11,764 bases of DNA from NCBI GenBank assembly GCA_005879675.1, contig VBJE01000077.1, forward strand, positions 10,440 to 22,203. The letters run 5' to 3'. The DNA is from Chloroflexota bacterium (GTDB lineage: Bacteria; Chloroflexota; Dormibacteria; Dormibacterales; Dormibacteraceae). The position numbers were made by a program, and so were the translations under genes. A model generated the notes under the pieces. The model saw nothing but the letters and a program-made list of their open reading frames with translations, was not told where the DNA came from and ran no database searches. Positions 5,236 through 11,764 of this stretch are shown here, one piece after another (position 1 is the stretch's first letter; every line of letters starts with the position of its first letter).

Positions 5236-6174
5236 ATGGCTCCGGCGATCGAAGTCCGCGACCTGGTCAAGCGATACCGGAAGGGCACGGTGAACGCGGT
5301 CGACGGTGTCAGCTTCGATGTCGAGCAGGGCCAGTTCTTCGCTCTCCTCGGTCCCAATGGCGCCGGAAAGACGACCACGATCTCCATCCTGACAACAACT
5401 CTCGGCCTGACCTCCGGCACGGTGAAGATCGCCGGACACGACGTGGTCCGCGAGGCGAGCGCGGTGCGGCGCGAGGTCGGAATCATCTTTCAAAATCCCT
5501 CGCTCGACATGAACCTCAGCGGCGAAGAGAACATTCGATTCCACGCAGTCCTGTACCGGCTCTATCCATACCGGCCGGTTTATCGCCTGATGCCCGCGGG
5601 GTACCGGCACCAGGTGCGAGACCTCGCCGATGTGGTCGGTCTTGGCGCTGAGGTGTTCAAGCCGGTCCGGCGACTGTCGGGCGGGATGCGTCGAAAGCTC
5701 GAGATCATCCGTGGGCTCATGCACCATCCGAGGGTTCTGTTCCTGGACGAACCGACGAGCGGCCTCGACACAGCCAGCCGGCGCAACCTCTGGCAGTACA
5801 TCAGGGATTTGCGTAAGCAGCGCGATATCACGATCTGCCTGACGACGCACCAGCTCGTGGAGGCCGAGGACGCAGACAGGGTCTGCATCATCGATCGCGG
5901 TCGCGTCGTCGCCATCGGCGCGCCACACGAGGTGAAAGTCGAGCTGGTTCAAGAGACGCTGCACATCGACGCCGCCGATCGGGCAGCGCTGCGGCGCCGG
6001 CTCGTCGCTCTCCAGTTGCCCTTCAACGAAGATGGCCACTTCGTAGTTCGCCTCAATGGACGCACCGCGTACGAGGTTGTGCAGTCGGTCGAGCAGCCGT
6101 TGACCATGCTGCGGACAGAGTCGGCAACGCTGGAGGACGCCTATCTGCGTCTACTGGCGGGCGAAGATGCCTGA
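5236..6174 (+). CDS. ABC exporter ATP-binding protein, DrrA/ABC-2 type
   Basis: A 312-residue ATPase with the full motif set: Walker A GPNGAGKTT (39-47), Q-loop Gln86 in FQNPS, signature LSGGM (148-152), Walker B VLFLDEP (167-173), D-loop SGLD (175-178) and switch His205 in TTHQ. A C-terminal extension of about 80 residues (from about 230) is usual for DrrA/NodI-type drug or lipid exporters. It powers the permease encoded next, with the ATPase on the cytoplasmic side. ATG at 5236 starts the typical AIEVRDLVKRYRKG. No other standard start lies between the upstream stop and this codon, and no clear Shine-Dalgarno is seen. The end overlaps the permease start by 8 nt, indicating coupling. The substrate cannot be told from sequence; linkage to merB hints at detoxification but also fits antibiotic or lipid export. 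Confidence 0.94.
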   Translation: MAPAIEVRDLVKRYRKGTVNAVDGVSFDVEQGQFFALLGPNGAGKTTTISILTTTLGLTSGTVKIAGHDVVREASAVRREVGIIFQNPSLDMNLSGEENIRFHAVLYRLYPYRPVYRLMPAGYRHQVRDLADVVGLGAEVFKPVRRLSGGMRRKLEIIRGLMHHPRVLFLDEPTSGLDTASRRNLWQYIRDLRKQRDITICLTTHQLVEAEDADRVCIIDRGRVVAIGAPHEVKVELVQETLHIDAADRAALRRRLVALQLPFNEDGHFVVRLNGRTAYEVVQSVEQPLTMLRTESATLEDAYLRLLAGEDA

Positions 6175-6946
6175 GCTGAACGCCATCGCCGCCATTGCGG
6201 GGCGCGACCTGCTGAAGTTCATTCGCGATCCCGGCCGTCTGGTGGCTGCGGTCGTCTTTCCCTTCGTGATGATCTTCCTGCTCGGGGGCACGCTCCAGTT
6301 GAACCTGGGCCAGTCGGCGGGCTTCAACTTCATCGGCTTCACCTTCACCGGCTTCCTCGGCATGACGCTTTTCCAGTCCACGGCCCAGGGCCTGTCGTCC
6401 CTCATGGAGGACCGCCAGAACGATTTCGCGCAGGAGGTCTTCGTCTCTCCCGTGTCGCGCTACTCGATCGTGTTCGGCAAGATCGCGGGTGAGACCCTCG
6501 TCGCCATCATGCAGGTGATCCCTTTCGTGCTCTTCGCATTGCTGCTCCGAGTGCCGCTGACGCCGTTGCACGTCGCCCTGCTGGTGCCGGTGGCGCTGCT
6601 CTCATGCTTCATGGGCGGCGCTTTCGGTCTGCTCCTGCTGAATACGATGTCCGACACCAGAGCGGCAAACCAGATCTTCAACTTCGTCTTCCTGCCCCAG
6701 TACTTCCTGGCTGGCCTCATCAGTCCGATCAACGTCTTGCCCTGGTATCTCGCGGTGCTGTCTCTGCTGTCGCCGATGCGCTACGTGATCGACCTGGCGC
6801 GGGGCGTCGTCTTCTCGGGGACCCCGGAATACAGCCGCGTCGTGCTGTTGAGCCCGGCGACCAACATCGCCGTCCTGGCGGCGATGTTCGTTGTGTTCAT
6901 GGTCGCCGGCACGGCACTGTTCGTGCGGCGAGAAACCAGTCGCTAG
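6167..6946 (+). CDS. ABC-2 type exporter permease, DrrB-like
   Basis: A 259-residue integral membrane protein with six hydrophobic segments (about 25-43, 52-70, 109-128, 133-158, 170-200 broken by a polar turn, and 231-251). The ABC-2 signature is clear: LPQYFLAGLISPINVLP (176-192) followed by LSPMRYVIDLAR (201-212). A coupling-helix-like stretch, DFAQEVFVSPVSRYSIVFGK (86-105), probably contacts the ATPase. It starts at ATG 6167, 8 nt inside the ATPase gene, and forms a two-gene exporter with it. The protein ends RRETSR in the cytoplasm. Substrate unknown. It is convergent with the peptidase gene at 6965. Confidence 0.93.
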   Translation: MPELNAIAAIAGRDLLKFIRDPGRLVAAVVFPFVMIFLLGGTLQLNLGQSAGFNFIGFTFTGFLGMTLFQSTAQGLSSLMEDRQNDFAQEVFVSPVSRYSIVFGKIAGETLVAIMQVIPFVLFALLLRVPLTPLHVALLVPVALLSCFMGGAFGLLLLNTMSDTRAANQIFNFVFLPQYFLAGLISPINVLPWYLAVLSLLSPMRYVIDLARGVVFSGTPEYSRVVLLSPATNIAVLAAMFVVFMVAGTALFVRRETSR

Positions 6947-6969
6947 CCCGCCCAGCGGTCTGAGCTAGC
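6942..6969. terminator. Imperfect hairpin covering both stop codons of a convergent pair
   Basis: GCTAGC occurs at 6942-6947 and again at 6964-6969. Each copy contains a TAG stop, one for the permease (plus) and one for the peptidase (minus). Between them CCGC (6948-6951) can pair with GCGG (6955-6958) around CCA, extending the stem with a 5-nt bulge (TCTGA). No T-tract follows. A transcription-ending or mRNA-protecting role is inferred from position. Confidence 0.3.
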
Positions 6970-7942
6970 AGCCGACCAGAGGCAGTGGATCGGTGGGCCT
7001 TCCGCCCACCTCGAGCTGAAAGTGCAGGTGCGAGCCGATCGACAGGCCGGTGCTGCCGACGAATCCGACCTTCTCCCCCTGCTGGATCGGCTGCCCGACC
7101 GCAACAGCCACCTCCGACATGTGGGCGTAGATCTCGACCAGCCCGAAACTGTCCGTGATCTCGACCCTGATGCCGAACAGGCCGTCTGGCCCGGCCGCGG
7201 TGACGTTTCCACCGGCGGAAGCGACGATCGGGGTGCCGTATTCGGCCAGCAGGTCGACGCCGGAATGAAAGTGCAGGTAGCCGCCGTAGGACGGCTCCAA
7301 CGCGAATGAGGTTGGTCCGAAGCGCTGGATGATCTTCGCGTTGGGAATCGGGCACAGAAGCTGACCCGGGGCGATCGGGTCCGCCGGCAAACCGGTACTG
7401 AGATTCGGACCCGGCACCGGATCGACCGGGATCACCAGCACCGAGCCTGCGGTGAGCTGCGGGGCTCTAATGCCGTTGAACCCCAGGATGGCGGTGGGAT
7501 CTGCCCCGTACGCGTTGGCGAGGCTCTCGAGCGAATCCGACTTCCCGACGACGATGACAGCGCCCGGTACCGGTGGCAGCCGGAGACTCTGTCCCGCAGT
7601 GAGGGGAAGGCGCATGCCTGGATTCGACCACGTGATGTCCCTCATCGGGATGTTGAAGGCGAGCGCGATGCTTTCCAGGCTGTCTCCCTGGACGACTCGG
7701 TATGCGATCGGCTTGCGGTTGGGAAGGCCCGACGTCGGAATGGATACCGGTTTGATGATCGTGCTGTCACGGCCCAGGGAAACGTCGCCGAACGAAGCTC
7801 CCTCGTTGGCCGCTGCGGCCCGCACGGTGCCCGGCCCGGCGCCCACGGAGATGGAGAACTTGCGATCGAACGCGGTGTAGCTCGACATGGCCAATGCGAT
7901 CAGCACCACCACGGCATGGGTCATGTACCGATGCAGGCGCAC
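6965..7942 (-). CDS. Membrane-anchored LysM-LysM-M23 peptidoglycan endopeptidase
   Basis: A 325-residue cell-wall protein. A short basic start (VRVRLHRYM) leads into one hydrophobic segment (about 9-24), serving as signal anchor. Two LysM peptidoglycan-binding domains follow: residues 81-123 (YRVVQGDSLESIALAFNI onward) and 129-173 (VVGKSDSLESLANAYGA onward). The C-terminal M23 (LytM) domain has the Zn ligands His226 and Asp230 in HFHSGVD, the active-site His274 in YAHMS and SHLHF near 304-308, so it should be active. It cuts peptide cross-links outside the membrane. A longer reading frame extends to GTG 8071, but a good promoter lies downstream of that codon (7994-8022). I therefore chose GTG 7942; ATG 7924 is an alternative. 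The gene is monocistronic and divergent from the sedolisin gene. Confidence 0.93.
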   Translation of the reverse strand: MRLHRYMTHAVVVLIALAMSSYTAFDRKFSISVGAGPGTVRAAAANEGASFGDVSLGRDSTIIKPVSIPTSGLPNRKPIAYRVVQGDSLESIALAFNIPMRDITWSNPGMRLPLTAGQSLRLPPVPGAVIVVGKSDSLESLANAYGADPTAILGFNGIRAPQLTAGSVLVIPVDPVPGPNLSTGLPADPIAPGQLLCPIPNAKIIQRFGPTSFALEPSYGGYLHFHSGVDLLAEYGTPIVASAGGNVTAAGPDGLFGIRVEITDSFGLVEIYAHMSEVAVAVGQPIQQGEKVGFVGSTGLSIGSHLHFQLEVGGRPTDPLPLVGC

Positions 7943-7993
7943 TCGTACCCCCGGCTTGCGTTCTCGCGTTCCAGGACGCGGAAAGTCCGAGAC

Positions 7994-8022
7994 ACCGTAA
8001 CAAACCGCCGAATGAGCGTCAA
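7994..8022 (-). promoter_or_regulatory. Sigma-70-type promoter for the M23 peptidase gene
   Basis: On the reverse strand TTGACG (8022-8017) and TACGGT (7999-7994) are separated by exactly 17 bp, a good housekeeping-type -35/-10 pair. Transcription would begin near 7987, leaving a leader of about 45 nt before the GTG at 7942. This argues against the upstream GTG at 8071 as translation start. Confidence 0.6.
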
Positions 8023-8091
8023 CGCAAGACGCCTTCAGTTTCGACGGCTCAACTCGATCCTGGGACAGCACATTCTTAAGGGGTGCAGCTA

Positions 8092-8105
8092 AGATTTCTG
8101 AATCT
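8092..8105. promoter_or_regulatory. Short inverted repeat upstream of the sedolisin gene
   Basis: AGATT (8092-8096) and AATCT (8101-8105) form a perfect 5-bp inverted repeat with a TCTG spacer. The sequence TAAGAT (8090-8095) could act as a weak -10 for the sedolisin gene, but I see no matching -35. Only a tentative operator. Confidence 0.2.
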
Positions 8106-8159
8106 GATGCCCAAACGGCGGGGGCGGTGTGCCGTAAGTCTCTTCAGCAAGGGGTGTGT

Positions 8160-10097
8160 ATGAGACAGCGAAAGGTGCTCATGTTTCCGGTTCTCGTGGC
8201 GGCTGTGACGGCGGCCCTCGTCGCTTCGTCGATCCCGGTCAGCGCCGCGTCTTCCGGAAGAGCGACCCTGGCCGGTTCGGTGCCGGCCTGGGCGTCCTCG
8301 AAAAACTTCAAGGGCGCCGTCACCGCGACCGACTACGTCGGCTTTCGCGTCTATCTCGGGTGGCAAAACGACTCCGCGGTGGAGGCGCTCGCCAAATCGG
8401 TTTCGACGCCGGGCAGCACTCAGTACGGCCAGTACCTGACGCCACAGCAGTTCCGCCAGCAGTTCGCCCCGTCGCAGGGCAGCGTCGGCGCGGTCAAGAG
8501 CTGGCTCAACAGCCAGGGCTTCAGCATCACCTACACGCCTTCGAACAACCACTACGTTGAGGCGGAGGGCACCATCGCCCAGGCCGCGGCGGCGTTTGGC
8601 ACCAGCTTCGGCTACTACAGCTACAGGGGCAAGACGCTCCGCTCGCCCGCCTCCCTTCTCTCCGTCCCGGACTCGATCGCCGGCGTCGTCAGCGGCGTCG
8701 TCGGTCTCGATGAGTCCGCGGCGTTCGTCCACAACGACATCGCCAAGGACCCCGGCGCCCCGCCTCCGGCGGCGTTCGTCACCGGCCGGCCGTGCTCGAC
8801 CTACTGGGGCGAGAAGCAGGCGACCGGGTTCACGAACCCGTACGGATCGGGCACTCTCCCGTACGCGCCGTGCGGAGAAACCCCACAGCAGGTGAAGGGC
8901 GCCTACGGAATCTCGGGTCAGGACGGCGCCGGCCAGACGGTCGCCATCATCGACGCCTACGCGGCGCCCACCATCGTCCAGGACGTGAACCAGTGGTCCG
9001 TCAACCGCGGCCTGCCCACCTTGCAGGGCAATCAGTTCAGCCAGGTCGTGGCTCCGGGCACCTTCCACCATCCCGAGTCGGGGGGCAAGAACAAGCAGGA
9101 CCCGCAAGGCTGGTACGGCGAAGAGACGCTGGACGTGGAGTCCGTCCATGGCATGGCACCGGCGGCCAACATCGTCTACGTCGGCGCGCCGAACAACTTC
9201 CAGGATCTCGATGCCGCGCTCAACCACGTCATCGACCGGCACCTGGCGCAGATCGTGACCAACTCCTACGGCTTCCCGACGGAGGTTCTGCCTCCGGGCT
9301 TCATCAAGCCTTACCAGCAGACGATCCTGCAGGGAGCCGTGGAGGGAATCGGCATCTACTTCTCTTCCGGCGACAACAGCGACGAGTCGCTGACCGTCGG
9401 CTACAGGACGGCCGACTGGCCGGCTTCGAGCCCCTTCGTGACCGCGGTCGGCGGCACGAGCCTCGCCGTTGGCGCAGCCAACAACTATCTCTTTGAGACG
9501 GGCTGGGGCACGACCACCAGCAGCTGGACGGGGACCGCGTGGTCGCCGGCCGCGCCGGGCTCCTGGCTCTACGGATCAGGGGGTGGCGTCAGCATGCTGT
9601 TCGCGGAACCCTGGTACCAGCAGGGAGTGGTCCAGCAGTCGGTCTTCGCCGCCCAGGGCAGGACCGGTCGGGCGGTGCCCGACATCGCGGCGGTGGGAGA
9701 CCCGAACACGGGCTACATCGTGGGCGAGACCCAGACGTTCTCCGACGGAACCGTCAGGTACGACGAGTACCGCCTCGGCGGAACGAGCCTCAGCTCGCCG
9801 CTGATGGCCGGCATCATGGCCCTGGCGGACCAGAAGGCCGGACACCCGCACGGCTTCGCGAACCCGCTCTTCTACAGCAAGGCTGGCAGCAGCGCCTTCA
9901 ACGACATCGTCGACCCCGCGAGCACGGTCGCGGTGGTGAGGACGAACTTCAACAACAGCGAGGACGCGTCGGGTGGTCTCTCGTACCGGCTGCGCACCTT
10001 CAACCAGAACCTGAGCTTGCGGACGACGCCGGGATACGACGACGTGACCGGACTCGGCACGCCAACCAGCTCATTTCTCGCGACTTTCGGCTCGTAA
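8160..10097 (+). CDS. Secreted sedolisin-family (S53) serine-carboxyl peptidase with pro-kumamolisin domain
   Basis: A 645-residue preproprotease. A signal peptide (MRQRKVLMFPVLVAA to about VSAAS) is followed by a pro-kumamolisin activation domain (about 44-186) and the S53 catalytic domain. The catalytic Glu321 and Asp325 lie in GEETLDVE, the oxyanion Asp405 in SSGDNSDE and the nucleophile Ser543 in GGTSLSSPLMAG. The C-terminal Ca site is marked by FNDIVD (580-585) and GYDDVTGLGTP (625-635). All key residues are present, so it should mature by self-cleavage and digest proteins at acidic pH outside the cell. Cys212 and Cys238 at the pro/catalytic boundary may form a disulfide. ATG 8160 has AAGGGG (8149-8154) 5 nt upstream, which outranks the in-frame GTG at 8127. 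It is monocistronic and ends in a strong terminator. Confidence 0.96.
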   Translation: MRQRKVLMFPVLVAAVTAALVASSIPVSAASSGRATLAGSVPAWASSKNFKGAVTATDYVGFRVYLGWQNDSAVEALAKSVSTPGSTQYGQYLTPQQFRQQFAPSQGSVGAVKSWLNSQGFSITYTPSNNHYVEAEGTIAQAAAAFGTSFGYYSYRGKTLRSPASLLSVPDSIAGVVSGVVGLDESAAFVHNDIAKDPGAPPPAAFVTGRPCSTYWGEKQATGFTNPYGSGTLPYAPCGETPQQVKGAYGISGQDGAGQTVAIIDAYAAPTIVQDVNQWSVNRGLPTLQGNQFSQVVAPGTFHHPESGGKNKQDPQGWYGEETLDVESVHGMAPAANIVYVGAPNNFQDLDAALNHVIDRHLAQIVTNSYGFPTEVLPPGFIKPYQQTILQGAVEGIGIYFSSGDNSDESLTVGYRTADWPASSPFVTAVGGTSLAVGAANNYLFETGWGTTTSSWTGTAWSPAAPGSWLYGSGGGVSMLFAEPWYQQGVVQQSVFAAQGRTGRAVPDIAAVGDPNTGYIVGETQTFSDGTVRYDEYRLGGTSLSSPLMAGIMALADQKAGHPHGFANPLFYSKAGSSAFNDIVDPASTVAVVRTNFNNSEDASGGLSYRLRTFNQNLSLRTTPGYDDVTGLGTPTSSFLATFGS

Positions 10098-10118
10098 CCC
10101 CATACCGGCAAGTCGAGC

Positions 10119-10151
10119 GAGAGGCCGCCCGGGCGGGCGGCCTCTCCTTTT
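10119..10151 (+). terminator. Intrinsic terminator of the sedolisin gene
   Basis: GAGAGGCCGCCC (10119-10130) pairs perfectly with GGGCGGCCTCTC (10135-10146) around GGGC, followed by CTTTTT: a 12-bp GC-rich stem with a U-tract on the plus strand. The minus direction has no T-tract after the stem, so it serves mainly the sedolisin gene. Confidence 0.9.
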
Positions 10152-10154
10152 TGT

Positions 10155-10820
10155 TTAGCTGACCGAGAAACTGTCGAGCGTGAAGGTGCCGCTGCCGTCC
10201 GTGGTGCCGACGCCGTTCTCGAAGAAGCAACCGCCTCCGAACGAGAACCCGATCACGGTCACGTTGGACGCCGCGTCATCGAAGCCCGCGGCTTGCGTCG
10301 GGCCGGGCTGACCGTTCCAGTCCGACCACTCGGCCGGCTCGACCGTGGCCGTGAGCGTGAAGTGGCCGTTGGCCAGGACCTGGTTGACTGGGTTCGACCA
10401 CCAGTAGTGCGTGTAGGCAAAGCCTCCGCCGTTGTCGGTCTGGAAGAAGAAGCGCGTGTTCGCCGGGTATACGCACGGGTTGTCGGCCGTGCCTTCGCCC
10501 CAGTAGGTGAAGGCGCCGGTCGCGCCGGAGATGTCGAAGGTGGCGGTGATCGTCTTGCCGCGCAGGTCGCCGAGGAGCGTGCCCTTGGACGCGCCGTGCG
10601 TGGTCACGAGGAGCGCGGTGTCCGGCTGGTTGGTGAAGTCGAAGCTCGCGATGCCTCCGCCCGGCTGGGTGGAGGACATCGACAGCGCCTGGCCGGAAGG
10701 CGTGTAGTAGCCGACCTTCCAGTCCGAGCTCGCGGCCATCGTCGGCGCGGCCGCGAGCGTGACGGCGGCGATCGCCGTCATTCCGGCGACCGTCGCCCTC
10801 GCGAATCGAAGTTTGCTCAT
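10155..10820 (-). CDS. Small secreted protein of unknown function, predicted beta-rich
   Basis: A 221-residue protein. The signal peptide (MSKLRFARATVAGMTAIAAV to about TMAAS, cleavage near residue 30) is clear. The mature part is rich in Gly, Thr, aromatics and alternating hydrophobic residues, suggesting a beta-sandwich: GGGIASFDFTN, LRGKTITATFDISG, NTRFFFQTDN, THYWWSNPVNQV, NGHFTLTATVEPAEWSDWNG and SNVTVIGFSFGGGCFFENG, ending TFTLDSFSVS. Two Cys (116, 198) could form a disulfide. The layout resembles secreted ligand- or carbohydrate-binding jelly-roll proteins, but I recognise no named family. ATG 10820 is chosen because it opens the signal peptide. The gene begins 19 nt after the phosphoesterase ends, so the two probably form one operon and may act together outside the cell. 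Its stop lies right beside the terminator of the convergent sedolisin gene. Confidence 0.72.
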   Translation of the reverse strand: MSKLRFARATVAGMTAIAAVTLAAAPTMAASSDWKVGYYTPSGQALSMSSTQPGGGIASFDFTNQPDTALLVTTHGASKGTLLGDLRGKTITATFDISGATGAFTYWGEGTADNPCVYPANTRFFFQTDNGGGFAYTHYWWSNPVNQVLANGHFTLTATVEPAEWSDWNGQPGPTQAAGFDDAASNVTVIGFSFGGGCFFENGVGTTDGSGTFTLDSFSVS

Positions 10821-10839
10821 CGCTCTTTCACTCCACGAA

Positions 10840-11764
10840 TCACGTATCAAACGGGGACTTCGCGGTAAAGACGTTCGAGAGGTCGTTGACCGCGGCGTCG
10901 CGCGAGCTGAGCGGCGCCAGGCCGTAGCGGTGCTCGATGGTGGCGAGGATCGAAGTGGTGTCGTACTGGGTGTGGTCGACGACGAAGTCACCCTTCAGGC
11001 GCGGGCTGAGGATGAGCGCCGGGATCCGGGTCCCGGGGCCCCACAGGTCGTGTGGTCCGGCCGTGCCCTGTCCGGGAGGCGCGACGTGGTCCCACTGGCC
11101 GCCGAACTCGTCGTAGGTGACGACGACCATGGTGTCGCGCTTGCAGGCGCTCTTGTTGATCATCTGGAGCAGCTCGACGAGGTGGTCGCTGCCGCGATTC
11201 TCGCTCGTGTAGCCGGGGTGCTCGTTCTCGAGCCCGACCGGCTTGATGAAGCTGACCGAGTTGAGCTGGCACTCCTTGCCCGAAGCGTCGAGCGAGTCTG
11301 TGAACGACGCCTCGTCCTTCAGGTGCGTGCGGCCCGCCGTCCCGGGCGCGTAGGCGGCGTAGTAGTTGAAAGGCTGGTGGTGGAACTGGAAGACCTTGTT
11401 CGGGCAGTACGGGTACGCGGGGTTCGGGGAGGAGTTGGGATCGCCGCATGTGCCCGGCGTGGTCCCGTTGGTCCAGCCCGGCCCGCCGACGTCACCGTTG
11501 GCGTTCGACCAGCCGCCTGAGTACCAGGCCCAGCTGACGCCGGCCGCGCTCAGCCGGTCGCCGATCGTGGCGCCAGTCTGTGGCGGAAGCTTCACCGGGT
11601 TGGACGAGGTCGGCTGGGTCGCGGGCTGGATGGTGTTGACCGCGTAGTCGCCGCAAGCGCGGTCGGCGACCACCGACGGGCATGCCTGGGTGAGCGCCGG
11701 GTCCCTGACCGGACCCGTCGCGTGATAGAGCGGGTAGTTGTTCGGCATGCCGTTGGTGTCCAGG
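10840..11764 (-). CDS. Phosphoesterase family (phospholipase C / AcpA-like), C-terminal part; runs off the right edge
   Basis: The reverse frame is open from the window edge to the stop at 10840, giving about 308 residues without a natural start; the ATG at 11748 is internal. The conserved metal-site motif YDEFGGQWDHVAPP (about 11077-11118 on the plus strand), the upstream ENEHPGY and SDHLVELLQMI, and RIPALILSPRLK are hallmarks of the PF04185 phosphoesterase family, which includes bacterial phospholipase C and acid phosphatase AcpA. The product cleaves phosphomonoester or phosphodiester bonds and is normally exported; the signal sequence would lie outside the window. A Cys-bearing insert (TCGDPNSSPNPAYPYCPN) suggests disulfides in a secreted protein. 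The exact substrate is undetermined. It is probably the first visible gene of an operon with the secreted protein downstream. Confidence 0.88.
   Translation of the reverse strand, partial: LDTNGMPNNYPLYHATGPVRDPALTQACPSVVADRACGDYAVNTIQPATQPTSSNPVKLPPQTGATIGDRLSAAGVSWAWYSGGWSNANGDVGGPGWTNGTTPGTCGDPNSSPNPAYPYCPNKVFQFHHQPFNYYAAYAPGTAGRTHLKDEASFTDSLDASGKECQLNSVSFIKPVGLENEHPGYTSENRGSDHLVELLQMINKSACKRDTMVVVTYDEFGGQWDHVAPPGQGTAGPHDLWGPGTRIPALILSPRLKGDFVVDHTQYDTTSILATIEHRYGLAPLSSRDAAVNDLSNVFTAKSPFDT

Noticed and set aside
4984..6039. Long minus-strand open frame (351 codons) opposite the DUF5990 and ABC ATPase genes
   Set aside because: It lies opposite a fully motif-supported ATPase; the translated product has no recognisable domain.
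5236..6946. The ABC pair as a dedicated mercury exporter
   Set aside because: DrrAB-type pairs move many lipids and drugs; no sequence feature marks mercury specificity, so only linkage is reported.
7943..8071. N-terminal extension of the M23 peptidase to GTG 8071
   Set aside because: A TTGACG-N17-TACGGT promoter lies within it, the extension has no domain, and GTG 7942 gives a normal signal anchor.
8076..9242. Long minus-strand open frame (388 codons) opposite the sedolisin gene
   Set aside because: It is a GC-rich shadow: its product is low-complexity Arg/Asp/Val-rich sequence with no motif, whereas the plus strand encodes a complete S53 protease.
10821..10991. N-terminal extension of the small secreted protein
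   Set aside because: It would overlap the phosphoesterase C-terminus in another frame, is Ser/Arg/Thr-rich and would bury the signal peptide internally.

Overview
The window is GC-rich bacterial DNA with dense gene packing, frequent GTG/TTG starts and few Shine-Dalgarno-poor gaps. An ECF42-type sigma factor beside a DGPF protein, lipoproteins with Ser/Pro/Thr linkers, an ArsR/MerB pair and secreted S53 and PLC-like enzymes suggest a soil-type Actinomycetota or a related high-GC monoderm lineage (Chloroflexota or Dormibacterota-like). That placement is inference; no rRNA or other marker gene is present.

Layout. (1) 1-338: the N-terminal part of a SWIM zinc-finger protein leaves the window to the left. 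It is followed by a non-coding gap holding a C/T-G/A-rich inverted repeat and a 12-bp palindrome. (2) 620-3441, plus strand: a TMEM175-like channel, then a tightly coupled set of a DGPF/YCII protein, an ECF42-type sigma factor with a C-terminal TPR-like extension, and a COG4315-type secreted lipoprotein. The sigma gene has no in-frame standard start where one is expected. (3) 3453-6946: a probable organomercurial/soft-metal locus. On the minus strand lie a CmtR-like ArsR regulator and a thioredoxin-fold protein. Divergently on the plus strand lie a MerB-like organomercurial lyase, a DUF5990 protein and a DrrAB-type ABC exporter pair. A 20-bp inverted repeat sits between and across the divergent starts. 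(4) 6965-7942, minus: a membrane-anchored LysM-LysM-M23 peptidase with a recognisable promoter. (5) 8160-10097, plus: a complete secreted sedolisin (S53) with a strong intrinsic terminator. (6) 10155-11764, minus: the C-terminal part of a PLC/AcpA-type phosphoesterase followed by a small secreted protein of unknown function.

The most interesting part is region 3: a MerB with its catalytic Cys/Asp/Cys retained, under a Cys-bearing ArsR repressor. It is not linked in this window to MerA, MerT or MerP, but to DUF5990 and an ABC-2 exporter. Next are the start-codon anomaly of the ECF42 gene and the two translationally coupled junctions around it. No tRNA, rRNA, CRISPR array or insertion sequence was recognised.
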